A stretch of DNA of 64,000 nucleotides from Lenzites betulinus (taxonomy: Eukaryota > Basidiomycota > Agaricomycetes > Polyporales > Polyporaceae): positions 868,001 to 932,000 of the forward strand of contig JABYQU010000006.1 in the NCBI GenBank assembly GCA_022264855.1, in the 5' to 3' direction. The position numbers were made by a program, and so were the translations under genes. The stretch's first letter is position 1; each line of letters starts with the position of its first letter. The notes under the pieces are model-generated. The model did no database searches. It was not told where the DNA came from and saw only the letters and a program-made list of their open reading frames with translations. Shown one piece after another: positions 10,625 through 22,180 of this stretch.

Positions 10625-13600
10625 ATGAGCTGCTGCGGGGAACCGGACAACAAGGCCCACAACGAGCTGGCCGCCCACAAGGTCACGCCGTACCAGCCGA
10701 ACGCTCAGCATCCAGTCACACAGCAGCCGGGCCCCCAGCCACATCCGCAATGGCCCGGGGCGAATACTGAGAAGCCTTTCCAGCCCCCACTAGGTCCAGC
10801 AACACCGCCGCAGGCGCTGCAGAATCCGTACGGAGGATGGGAGCCCAAGTCATCGCCGCCGCCCTCAACCACGTACAATCCGTATGCGCCGCAAGGATCA
10901 CCGCCCCCTGTAATGCTACCGAACGGCGCAAGGCCACCTTCGGTACCCGGGTCGACGTCGCCAGGCACGGCAAGCAGTACGTACATGGGGTACAACCCCA
11001 TCCCGAGCCCGCCGATGGCAAGAACAAGCCCGGACCGCACAGTCGCAATGTCGGTCAGCGCGTCAGGGGGACGCAGCCCGCCGATCGTCCCCCAGCAGCC
11101 GTCCTTTGCCGACGAGGGCAAGCTGTCTGTCTCAATTGACTTCGGTGAGTTGTGCGCCGTGCGGTTCGTGCTTCGAGCGCGAAAGGCTAAAGGCTTTTGA
11201 TTCAGGTACCACTTTCTCGGGCGTGGTGAGTCCCGATGACTGCTGATAGCGCCCTGGAGAGCAAGGCTCGGTGCTGTTGCCTGACACTCTGCAGGTTCTC
11301 TACCCTCCTGACGCGCGATTGCTCCCATGCGGCCACTCAGAGGGATGAGAGCCCTGCAGAATATGCTCGGTACATCGCAGACCGGATTGTTGACATCATG
11401 ATGCCCAGTCGAAAAACGTCACTTTAGGGGACTTTAAGCGTTTTAAGATTTTGCAGTCATGTGGAACGCACCTTCTGCGTCTCAGAAGTTACTCGGTGGT
11501 GGAAGTTATGCCGTGAACGGCACAGGAAAATGGCCACTGCGGAACTTCTGTCTGCTCAACAAGGCAAAAGATACAAGCGAGGCCTGAATACCCTAGTCTT
11601 GTAACCAGACGCCATGGGCAAGCCCTCCAAATTCCTTAGCGAATCATGCTGAATTCAGTCCCAGACCTTGACAATGGCGTTTGGCTACAATACTAGAGTA
11701 TTACAGTGCCAAACCATGCTTTACACTTACCGTCTGCGCTTACTCGCAAGCGGTTACCTAGATGCCGCACGTAAGGATGTCTGTGGGTCTCACCAATACC
11801 CTTGCAGCTGACCACAGAAATATGCGGGATGCGTCATATGGCGACGTTATGACCATCGTGTTGGAGCCTTAGTCGGCCCCGGGTAGGCGGTCGGGCTGTG
11901 AGAACATCCGAGTATTCGATGTCCACGGCAGTCTATCGTTCTTCAGGGTCTTGGAAGAACCCGAACCGGCGCTGAGCGACCCGTTTCTATCCTTAGGCCT
12001 ATGGATCTTCCCGTATCGCCGCCGGCAAAGTCCAGCAGATTCTCAACTGGCCGGGCTCCTTCGAAACGACGTTCAGGAAGATCCCGACCTGCCTTCTGTA
12101 TGACCAAACAGGACAGGTCCTGGCGTGGGGGATCGAGGCAAAGAACGCAGGCCCCGTCCCAGGCGCTGTGAAGTGCGAATGGTACGTGTGCTTTCTTGGG
12201 GCGGCCTGACGAAGGCGTGTTCTGAGTCAGTAATCACAGGTTCAAGCTGTTTTTGGAGCCTCACGCTCTTCGTGACGAGGCGAATGTCGATCCACGGCTG
12301 CCTGCGCTGCCGGTGAGTCATCTTTATCCACGGCCGAAGTAGCTTAGTGCCAAGTTCGACGCGGGGATTCCTGGGCCGTGTGAGCCCTTCTTCCATGAAT
12401 ACTGCCCCTCGACGAGAACATGCATACGTAACCCTATGTGTGGCCTTGGTGCTACTGTTAGTAACGCGGGGCCCTTGTGCTACACACCGTGCTGTTCTGT
12501 TCACACCGCCATGACGGCGCCGTGGTTGTCGCCGTCGCTTGCACGGAGCGCCCCTTCGAATTCCTGTTCGGCCGCCATGTCTGAACTTGCTGGGAAGCTG
12601 GGCACTGCACGAAGATCTCGGCGCTTGAACTTTTTTTTTCTTCCTCTGCAATCAACGTAATTGTAGGCGTATATGCTTATACTGGCGCTTGCCACATATC
12701 AGCCAGGCAAACGCGCTATCGATCTCATTATCGACTTCTTGTCCTGCTTATGGGACTACGCCAAGCAGCAAATTACGCGCGAAATAGGTGCAGTGGCCGA
12801 CTTGGGTGAGTGGATTTCTCCGAAGTACTATGACATCCCGAGCACACCACATTGACTAGGCTTCGTTGCCAGATTCTGCGGATGTATGGCTCACAGTACC
12901 CGCTGCCTGGGATGCCACCGGGTGCCAAATGATGCGGGACGCGGCCATTGCCGCAGGCCTCGTACGATCTGCCAGGGCAGGCGACCATGAGTGGAGAGAC
13001 CGTCTGCGCATCATCAGGTAAAGCGTTTGCCCCTGCATACCGGCGCCATGTTCGACGTCTGACGCCGTTCCTAGCGAGCCAGAAGCGGCGGCCGTCCATT
13101 GCGCCAACCTGACGGATGTGCACAAGCTTTCCCCGAACCAGAACTTCATGATCTGCGACGCAGGTGGAGGCACGGTCGTACGTTTCCCCATTCGCGGTGC
13201 CCGCGTTCCCTCGTTGCTTACTGCATGTGCCTGCCCGCCAGGATCTTGCCGTGTACAGGATCATAGGCATGCTGTCAAACCTCGAGATCGCGGAGCTGTG
13301 TGCACGCTCGGGAGCAAACTGCGGCTCGCTGTTCCTCGATCTGCGCTTCCGAGAGCTAATGAAGACGCTTCTGGCGGACCATCCCGTGCACCTCGACGCG
13401 GTGAGCCTCGCCAACTTCATGGAGAACTTTAGCGAGACGGAGAAGATGCGGTACATGGGAGAGGAAGACGACGGTAAGGGCCGCCTCCCGCGGCAGTCCC
13501 CTTTTGGCCCGGCCGGCGCGCGGCGGCGTGGCGCACCGGCGGGGCGTCGACGCGCGCATGTTCTCACTCTGATTTGGGATGTTCACAGACAAGATGTTCC

Positions 13601-15590
13601 ACTTCACCTGTTTCAACGTCGAGGATCCGGACGATCCCGCGGTGGGCCTGGTGAACGGGGAGGTGACGATCCCCGGCAACCTGCTTCGCCAGGAGGTGTT
13701 CGACCCGGTTGTGAACGAGGTCGGTCTGGGCTGCTTATTTGCCGGGCTCGCGCCCTGGCGTTCCCATCGCTGGGTGACTTACGGCACGGCACTGCTTCGC
13801 TGCAGGTCCTGGAGCTGATCGAAGCGCAGACGCAGAAGGTCAATCAACGGCTCGACGCGCTGCTCCTCGTGGGAGGTTTCTCAGGGAGCGAGTACCTTTT
13901 CCGAAAGGTGCAGGTGCGTGTCCCCGTCCTCTTCTTCTGTACCCGCGCCAGGGGCGCCGAACCGCGCAGCGTGCGCACCACACGGGCTCGCTGACGAGCG
14001 CATATATTCCTGGCGGCTGCAGGACCGCTTCAGGGCCCGGATTCGCGTCATCGCGCGTCCCGCCGACTGCGACACGGCCACCGTGCGCGGCGCCGCGCAG
14101 TACGGGCTGGCGCGGCGGCCGCTCGTCTCGAGCGTAATCGCGCCACAATCATACATGCTCAAGGTGGGTCGGTCGGACGCCGCGGACCTCTCGTGCCCGC
14201 GCCATATCTGGACACGGCTCACCCACGTCCAGGTGAAACTGCCTGCGGAGCGCGAAGACTGGCTGAAGCGGCCGGCGTACATCCGGGAGAACGACGCCGG
14301 GGTCGCGATCTGCGAAAACAGGCGAGTGCGGCCGCGCTGCAGGGCGCGCTACTACTAGGCCAGAAGGAGAGCGTGCGCTGACGCGCCCGGCCGGCGTCCC
14401 GTTAGGTTGCAGTACCTGGTGGCGAAGGGCGCGATATTGCGGAAAGGGTGCGTCCCACGGCTCCGTGCGCCCGTCCCTTTATTGCATGGTTTGATCCCCG
14501 TGCGTGGATTCGGTGCAGCCAACGCCTCAAGACGACGTTCTGGTACGCCGGTCCCCGCCTCTGCGCCGCGCGCGGTCTTCTGACTTGAGCCACAATCTGA
14601 ATGTATTCCCCCGGACACAGCAAGTTCTCGCAGACCCCGAACGGTGCGTGTTGGGAGCCCGACCGCGGCACCTGGCCCGTCCGCTGACCCCGCCCCCTCC
14701 CCGTTCCCCGTTCCCGATTTGCGTCCGCGTTTGCGATCGCGTTTCGTTCGCTGCGCGGCGCGCACAGACCGGATGTTCGTCGCGACATTGTACACCTCGG
14801 ACAGCGATAAGATCATGCGGTACACAGACGAGGTGAGCGGCTCCGCGCCCCGTGCGGGCGCCTCGACCGCATCGGAGGCCCCCTCGCTCTTAGCGCATCC
14901 GAGCCCGCATGACTGACTGTCCTATTTGTTCTCGTTCTCGTTGCGCGCGCACTTCCGCCGCGGCGGCTGGCCCCTTCTTTCCACGCCATGCGCGCGCGAA
15001 CGTGTACAGGGCGAGATTATGGAGCTGTGCCAGTGGACGATCGATCTCGGTGCGCTTCCGAGCTTCCAGCAGAACGCGAGCGTGCCAAACTCGAACGGGT
15101 TCTACACCGGTGCGTGCCCGTTCCTTCCCTGCGTCCTGCCTGCCTGCGTGTATGCCCTTCTTTCCACACTTGCGTCCCGCCGTCAAGTTCGCCTTCCCGT
15201 TTGCGGCATAGTCGCGGGCGCAGCGCGCGCGCGGATCCGAATCGCTGCTCCGGCCATCGATACGACTCATCCACGCGCGTGTCCTCCTTCGACGCGCGCG
15301 CGCAAGCGCAGACATAATTCAGATGCGCCCAGCCCTTCCCCTTTTCGTGCCCGTTAAACCCGTCGTGGCCGCGGAGCTATGCTGACCACGGCTCGCTTTT
15401 CTTCCATGTCCCCCAAACTCCAACCAACCCACAACCCTGCGCGTCCCCCCCTCCCCCGGATCGCCCCCCGGAACCCTGCACGACGGCAGAGTTCGAGCTC
15501 GGGCTGGAGCTGGACAGCGCCGAGGTCCGCGGCGTGCTCATCTACCAGGGGCAGGACTGGGGCCGCGTCGTGTTCGACTACCGCTCGTGA
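10625..15590 (+). CDS. Hsp70-like ATPase (HSPA12-type, mushroom expanded family)
   Basis: The gene is built from about 17 exons; the first ones read 10625-11144, 11206-11225, 11997-12181, 12240-12312, 12703-12805, 12873-13017, 13075-13177, 13242-13473, and the last exon is 15491-15590. Residues 1-165 are Pro/Gln-rich and disordered, starting MSCCGEPDN. The actin-fold ATPase follows: phosphate-1 loop SIDFGTTFSGVAYG, EPEAAAVHC, phosphate-2 loop ICDAGGGTVDLAVY, and adenosine motif LLVGGFSGSEYLF. C-terminal strands include RMFVATLYTSDSDKI and LELDSAEVRG. No KDEL or EEVD tail is present (the end is VVFDYRS), so this is not a canonical Hsp70 chaperone. The intron in the phosphate-1 loop is 771 bp, far larger than most others. 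The substrate is unknown. Confidence 0.88.
11226..11996 (+). other. Oversized intron within the Hsp70-like gene
   Basis: A 771-bp intron with donor gtgagt and acceptor ccttag splits the phosphate-1 loop between SGV and AYG. Most other introns of this gene are 55-120 bp; one at 12313-12702 is 390 bp. No intact coding sequence, inverted termini or target-site duplication was found inside, so an inserted element is possible but unproven. Confidence 0.6.
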
Positions 15591-18500
15591 ACTCGAGCGT
15601 GGCGCGCTCGGACTAGGACGCAGACGCAGACGCGGGCACAATGCGGGGTGCGGGGTCCTGGGGATCTGCTATGCACTTACGGAACGCACAGCACGGCGGG
15701 CAAAGCGACCGCGCGGGTGCCGATCGTGCGCCGATATGGGACGGGACGGGCGTTGGGTCCCGGCCGCTGTTGTAACTCTTGGTATACCGCCCCGAATTCG
15801 CCTCTCTTTCTTGCTTTATTTGAATCATCATCTACGCGGCCTGTTTGCACAACCCCCCACGCGCGCGCCAATCCAAACCACTACCCGGAGTGCTTCTTTC
15901 ACCCCACAAATCCGAGTCGCAACTCGCAGCCGGCTTCTCCGGGGCTTGGACTTGCGGGGCGCCCGCTGTCCCCTCGACGTCGAGGGTACCGGTGCAGTCC
16001 CACGCGCGGGTTCTACGCTCTGCGGTCTGCGCACGGTCTGCGGGGTCTGCGGTCACGGTGTAAGGCTGCCGCATCGTGCACGGCGGCGATACCGCTGCCC
16101 TACAGACCACCCCGCGCCCGATCGTCCGCCCTGCACGCGCGACCGTCATGCCCGACGCAGTCGTGCACCCCGAGCGGACGGCGCACGCAGTCGCGGTGGG
16201 CGCGTCCGAGGGGTGTCGGCCGTGCGTGCGTGCGTGCATGCGCAGGCGCGGGGCCTTGAAGGTTGAGGGCGCATTACGGCCTATGGGCAAGGTTTCGGCC
16301 GCGCCAACAGGTTTGGGTTGTCGCGCGTGCGTCCAGGAAGATGCGGGAATGTCAATGTATGACTATTCATGTCGTGCGTGTTTGGGATATGTCATAGTTG
16401 TGTTCCGCTGCGCGATGTTTGCTGAATATTAGGCGTGTATGACGTCGGCACGCGCAGGTCTCGCATGCGCAGTCTGACACTGGGAAGTTCTCGTACGCGC
16501 TTGCAAGAATCTGCGAGTGCCAGTCGCACCTAACGTTCAAGTGTCCGTCCGACTTCGCTGCTATTCTCGGACGCACGCCCAGTATATTCATAGCTCAGGT
16601 CTTCAAGTTCGCAGCGTCGAGACGCGAATAGCCCAGCCTTCCCTTCCGAACCCCAGCTAGCATCCATGGCAAGCGGACGCCGTCGTGGCGCAGAGTTCGG
16701 ACTCGGACATGCTCGTGCACGGGTTTCAGTAGTTCGGAACGGTGTCCGACGACGGCGCCTCGACGGCTCGGACAAGCTCGAGCAGTTCGCCGTGCCGCTT
16801 CGACTCTTCGAGTGATCCATCGTCATCACGTCGGGAGCTTGAGCTTCAACGTTGCAACTTGAGAGAGACGTACGCGCATCTGCGGGATCAGACTTCGGTG
16901 CTTCAGTGCACTCGACGTCGAACGCCGCACCGAACAAGTGTACTGTGTGCGCCGCCGTCCCGGATCCGCCGCCGTGCCTGCAAGATGCATCATGCCGCCC
17001 CGACGTCCACTGAGCGACTGATACATTGTGAAAATCAACTATTTATCACCATGCCCAAAGTAGGACAAACGTCTACAAAAAGTGGGGGTTATCCATACTT
17101 CCGCGATCAGACGCCGGGGTAGAATCACCACTTTTGTTGGTGCAATAAGCCGGGATTTTCAACCAGATTTTGCCGTACTTCACTATGTTGATGAATGCGG
17201 GAAGTAGTGACTGCACACCGTCTTCTGGTTGAATTTTCGACCTCGGTACTGGGTGATTTGCTACATCACCAATGTGACTTTTCACTATGTATCACACAGG
17301 TTACTAGATACGAATGTTCAATGAATTTCTTATTTGAACCGGCGATGTATACACCAAATCTACTATTGACATGCAGCGGGCGCGGGCGAAATTTCGAACA
17401 GCTCAGGCATATCCTAGGTATAGCGGTTCGAATGGGGAAGATGTAAAGGGGGTGGGAGCGACGTGTGGACGGCGGGATGGGAGGGTTTATGGAGGGGTGG
17501 CGTGCAGCGCGGGGGGATGGATGAAGGCGCCGCGGTGTGGGAGAAATGCACGGACGGGTGGCGGGGCGTACGGACGAGGGATGGGGCATGCAGACGGGCA
17601 GTGAAGCCTACACGGGGCAGCAGGCCAAGCATAGGTAAGACTCACGCAGGACGTACACGGGAAAAACAGGATTGCAAGCGTGCATAGGCAGGAGGGGTGC
17701 TGGAGCCAGGGTGTGAACACGCAGACAGCTGGCCGGGGAGCATAGCCAAGAGCGCAGAGCGACAAGCGAGTATGTAGAGCAGTGTACATGGGTTGAAAGC
17801 CTGGACGTCGACTCAGGGAGGCCAGAGCACAGCAGAAACAAGTGTCCTGGGGCCGTAAAGCAGCTGAACCCAGGCCGTGAGAATCGCAGCGCAGGTCGGG
17901 AGACAGGGAGGTAGCGAAAAGAGCCCGGCTTAGGTCAAAGAACACGAGACAGAACGCGCGACAAGTAGACAATTACCAAGAGACATTGGAAGATGGGGAC
18001 GCAGGTCTGAGCTGACTTGGAGAGACTTAGAGAGGGATGAGGGCAAGAGAGACAACGGTCGTCAAGTGCAGATGAGGCACCAGACGCTCGCAAGTAGTAT
18101 TTGCTCATATTTGTTCCTACCCCGATATCTTTCGAGCGCTAAGTGTTGAATGGTCCAAGGTAATAGTCACTACCTTAACTAGTGAAACTCCGAAAAGGTC
18201 TGTTCACTACTAATTTCACTACCCACTACTTAGTTCACACTTTGCCTGGTGATCGGAACTAATCACTCGATAAAGTCGTAGCGCCCACCACCTTTCGCGC
18301 CCATAGTGGTCCCGTCCCGCCAACTCTTCCGGATCCTCCGACGTCCAACGCGTACGTCCAGAACTCACGCGCACGACTGCGACGTGTGTTCCGGCCCACC
18401 GGCGTGTTTTACGTTGACAAGCCCACCTTGCACCGCTAGCTTTGGGCTAGCAGCAGGCCCAGTTGACCGCCGCTATACAGATTTCAGTTACATGAGATGA

Positions 18501-19265
18501 TGCATAATGATACTATTAGCATGTTAGCCTTCCCCCACTCCGGCTACTCCGGCGCACTGCGCATGCTGACTATGCTGACACAGAGAGACTTGAATGGCGG
18601 GAACGGCCGACCGATCATCAGCGTACGCAGACTCGGAGTCATATATCATACCATGCGGCAGGCGATAATATAGTAATATAGCCTGTTTAATTGTGCCGTC
18701 GCGACGGCCCTCAGCGGCCCTCAGAGCACCTGCAAGCATAAGTTGGACGGTGAAAACATGCGACATCTTGAACGGGCCATAACGACGCGTCGCCGCCGCG
18801 ACCGTCTCCGCCTTCCGCCTTCCACCTTCCACCTTCCGCGTACGCTCGCTTCCCGCCAACGCGAATGATAGTCGATGCACGATAAACGATAATCGCAGTG
18901 GATCTTCGCCACAAGCACAAGCTGCCGGCGCGCGCACGTGGCGCACCGCGAGATCCCAGACCGACGATCCCGGCGCACGCCGCGCGGCTCTCTGTGGCTG
19001 GCGGGGGCTGGCGAGATTGCATCGATCGCAGAAGAGGGCAGGCGATGTCAGCGGTCAGCCCGGCGGCGTGCTATACCTGTGGCGTGTCCGCATGCGTCTC
19101 GGTCCGGGTGGCTGGCTGCTCCTGTGTACGAGAACACGAGAGAGGAGTGAGAGAGGCAGCGGCGATTTGAGGAGGTGCTGACGAGGTTGGGGGAGGCGAT
19201 ATCGCCCGGATGACAGAGGAAAAGTGTGGCACTGAGAGAGTGAGACGCGATATGGCCACGGGCGA
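15591..19265. other. Non-coding GC-rich stretch left of MITE copy 2
   Basis: No convincing exon was found in 3.7 kb. Visible simple repeats include GTGC-type runs near 16220-16237 and a CCTTCCRCCTTCC-type run near 18805-18838. Sub-regions 17030-17360 and 18100-18270 are AT-richer, with a short inverted pair TTCAACCAGA (near 17160) and TCTGGTTGAA (near 17222). The sequence may be decayed transposon DNA, but no coding relic could be named. Confidence 0.5.
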
Positions 19266-19273
19266 TCGATCGC

Positions 19274-19727
19274 AGGACCCCCGGCATTTCGCACATATGC
19301 CTGATGCCTAATCCAGACACATTTTGAGCTAAAAACCCCCTTGGCCTGATGCTACTCCGGACAAACATGGCGAGTTTTGTACCAATGCCTGATCCAAAGT
19401 CCAGACCCCCAAACCGACGCCCAGCAAGGCCTGATCCATGATTCCCCCCCTAACGAAACCGGCGCACCTCGTTGCCTGATCCCTACCTCCAACCGGTCGA
19501 GAGAGGAGCTTATGCTACTTCACACAGGCCTGCTCCTTGGAATCCGGACAAGAAGGGTATGACAGGCCTGAGGTGTATTCCGGACATTCAGCAGGTGACG
19601 ACCGGGATCCCTGCGCCAATCCCGACAAAACCGGCGCACCCTGAGGCCTGATGCCTGATCCCACACACAACCAACGACATTTCACGGGGTTTTGGATCAG
19701 GCATTTGGGTGTACTGCCGGGGGTCCT
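19274..19727. mobile_element. hAT-type MITE, copy 2 (454 bp, non-autonomous)
   Basis: The element begins AGGACCCCCGGCA and ends TGCCGGGGGTCCT, an exact inverted pair nearly identical to the ends of the 181-bp element at 1562-1742. It is flanked by a perfect 8-bp direct repeat TCGATCGC at 19266-19273 and 19728-19735. Inside the arms, ATGCCTGAT near the left end has ATGCCTGATCC as its inverted partner near the right end. The interior carries degenerate repeats of about 43 bp and no transposase. The target duplication length points to mobilisation by a hAT-superfamily transposase encoded elsewhere. Confidence 0.88.
19299..19659. repeat. Degenerate ~43-bp subrepeats inside MITE copy 2
   Basis: The core GCCTGAT recurs at about 19299, 19344, 19387, 19429, 19474, 19646 and 19653, with variants at 19528 and 19566. 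The first five are spaced 45, 43, 42 and 45 bp. Several units continue with a CC-rich gap and then TCCGGAC or TCCAGAC. Such subterminal arrays often serve as transposase-binding sites in hAT elements, which is inference here. Confidence 0.7.
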
Positions 19728-19735
19728 TCGATCGC

Positions 19736-22180
19736 ACGCTCGCGGGGTGAAGGAATTCGCTGCAGGGGCTCGGAGAACGCCGAGAGGGTCGAAACTAGTT
19801 AGCCGTCGCGTCGCGTCGCCAGCCCGAGTCCGCGTCCTGGGGCTGACGGCGGCGGCGGCGGCGGAGGGTGGCGGGATGTTGCGGGCGGGCTCCGGACTTC
19901 GGGGAAACGGATGTCAGCGTACGTTAACGTTGTTCGTTGTTGCATCGACTAGTCCGACAGACTTCAAAGTTCCTCACCGCACGCGTTTTCGGATTCCCTC
20001 GTCTCAGTGCACGCGGTCCAGGTTCCCTGAGGTTCGCAACGATGAGCGACGCGCGACGAGCGCGCCGCCGAGACTCGAGTACACGGAGCGCCCGCCCTGC
20101 GAACGCGCGCGACCTGGCTGCCTGGCTCGCTCCGTCCAGACTGCGCCTGAGGCCTGAACCACGGCGTGCACGGCGTCACGGTTGTGGGGGAGCAGCGCGC
20201 GGGCAGGGAAGTGAGGAAGGCGGCGTACCTGATCTCCGGCGCGTCAGCGTATAGCAAATAGCAGTGTGTTTGCTCTCTCGAGCTCCGCGGAGGACGCCCG
20301 GGGTACGTACGTAACTGCACACGCTCGCGCCGATGCCAAAACGGAGTATACGAGATGTCTTGTTTGCGTCACTGTCAGGCAGTAGCGAGTAGAGGTAGGG
20401 ACGGGACGCCGCGCGCGGGCGCTGGGCGGGAGGAGCACATGGGTGCGCCCGCCTCGAGGTGTTCGCGCGTCTCCGTCTCTGGGGCGTGCGATGTAATGGG
20501 CGATGTAAGGTAAGATGGGCGATGCAAGATGAGCCATGTCGCGCACCTCGGCCGTGCCTTCCGAGCTGCCAGACCGCAGTCGACGACTAGCTTCGACGCT
20601 GTTCGCAGCGCGGGCGATGGATCAATCGATGACGCAATGCGCGGCTGGCGGCTGGCCACGGTGTTCGAGTCAAGCTCGGCCGCGGGCGACGGGCCGTGGA
20701 AGTGTGGCTGGCAACATGAAGCGATCGTATAGGACGCACCGGATTAAAATGTCGATTTCTGCCAGTTCGCACGTACGCGGGGGAGGACGCGGGGTGTGTA
20801 GGGACTATTTGCCATTGTACAGACGCGCAGGCACGCACCTCCTTTAGACGCACAAAAACGCACCTCCACGTAACGTAACGCTCGTCGACGTCGCCGCCGC
20901 AAGCAACGTCTCTCCGGAGGGGCGCTACGTCCTCGAGATGCGAGCCGAGTCCGTCGTCGCCGCGAGGCACGCCATCGACTTGGGAGGAAAGGAAGGCGGG
21001 GCATCATGTCCGTCCAGCGCCAGCGCCAGCGTTCGACGTTCAGCCGGGCGAGCGTGCGTGCGTGCGTGCGCAGTTACGTTGAACGTTGGACGCCGAGCGA
21101 GCAGGACCGAGCAGGAGCAGGAGCGTGCACCCTGCCACCGGGCACTCTGATCCAAGCCGATCCGAGCACGTCGACGGACGTGACACGTCCCGAAAGCGCA
21201 CGGTGGACGCCCGTTGCAAGCCTGGGAACTTCGACTTCAAAAATCGGAGGAGGAAGAACCGGAGAGTCGCACGGCGCGGTGCCAGGAGGCCTGCGAGGGA
21301 GCGAGCAATATGCGCCGTGCGTGCGTGCGTGCGAGTCAAAGTCTGCTCCATCGGGGACGCCAGCGCGCGCGAACTTGGAAGACACTCGCAGCTGGCAGCC
21401 TCGCACGGCGGGCCTCGCACCGGAACAAACTCTATCGCGTAGATGCGGACGTGGCCTGCACCAGCATCCCTACCAGCGCGACCGGGTGCAAGGCGAGCAG
21501 GAGCTGGGGCGCGGGGGCGGAGGAGGAGGTACTCGGAGCGCATGGCCATCTGTGGCCCGGGAGAGCACTCGCACTGCGCGCCCACGTCCACGCGCCGGGC
21601 CCGTGGGTGCGCGCGCGGCCGGTGTGGGTAATGGCATAATGCATATGGATATGGGAACGTGCAAGTTTTCCGCATCGATGCGTCGGATGGCCCGATGCGA
21701 TCTGCCTGCGCGGCGGGGCACCGGGAGTTGCCATCGCGCAGGAGCGTGCGTGCGCCCTGGGCGCGCGTCCGTCGCCCGCTCGCTCGGGGAGGTCCGACGG
21801 GCTCGAGCAGCAGCAGCAGCCAGCCAGCCTCAGCCCATGCGCTGCCCGTCCGCTCGGGCGCGAGCGACGCTGAGCAATCGATCGAATGCGGCCGGCATCC
21901 TGCCTGCCTCCCATAATCATCGCCAGCCAGCGCCAGCCAGAGGACTCAGCCCCGCGAGCCCGCTCCTCCGTCCCTCCCAGCTGCAATATTTATTCGCAAT
22001 CGTGGTGATCACCGCGCCGCGGGCCTGCGTCTTATAAAGCCTGCCTCTCCGCGCTGCCCGTGCTCGCCACCGCTCCCGCCGCCCGCCCGCCCCTCCGCCC
22101 GCTCGAGCTCTCTCTCGTCCACACACCTCGCCTCGCCACACTACTCTACACCACCCACTACTCGCTACTCGCCGGAGCCC
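19736..22180. other. Non-coding GC-rich stretch between MITE copy 2 and ALO1
   Basis: No exon could be supported in 2.4 kb. It contains short GTGC microsatellites (about 21052-21067 and 21319-21331) and, at its right end, the ALO1 promoter with a TATA-like box and a pyrimidine-rich leader. The open frames are Arg/Ala/Pro-rich on both strands, as expected by chance at this GC content. Confidence 0.5.
22033..22038 (+). promoter_or_regulatory. TATA-like box of the lactone oxidase gene
   Basis: TATAAA lies 143 bp upstream of the ATG at 22181 and is followed by a C/T-rich leader (about 22040-22175), a common layout of basidiomycete core promoters. Confidence 0.5.

Noticed and set aside
17160..17232. 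Inverted pair TTCAACCAGA/TCTGGTTGAA as a MITE
   Set aside because: No flanking target duplication and the arms do not extend beyond 10 bp.
17487..17972. 161-codon Cys/Pro-rich minus-strand frame
   Set aside because: It reflects G-rich, repetitive sequence on the plus strand; no domain or signal peptide is convincing.
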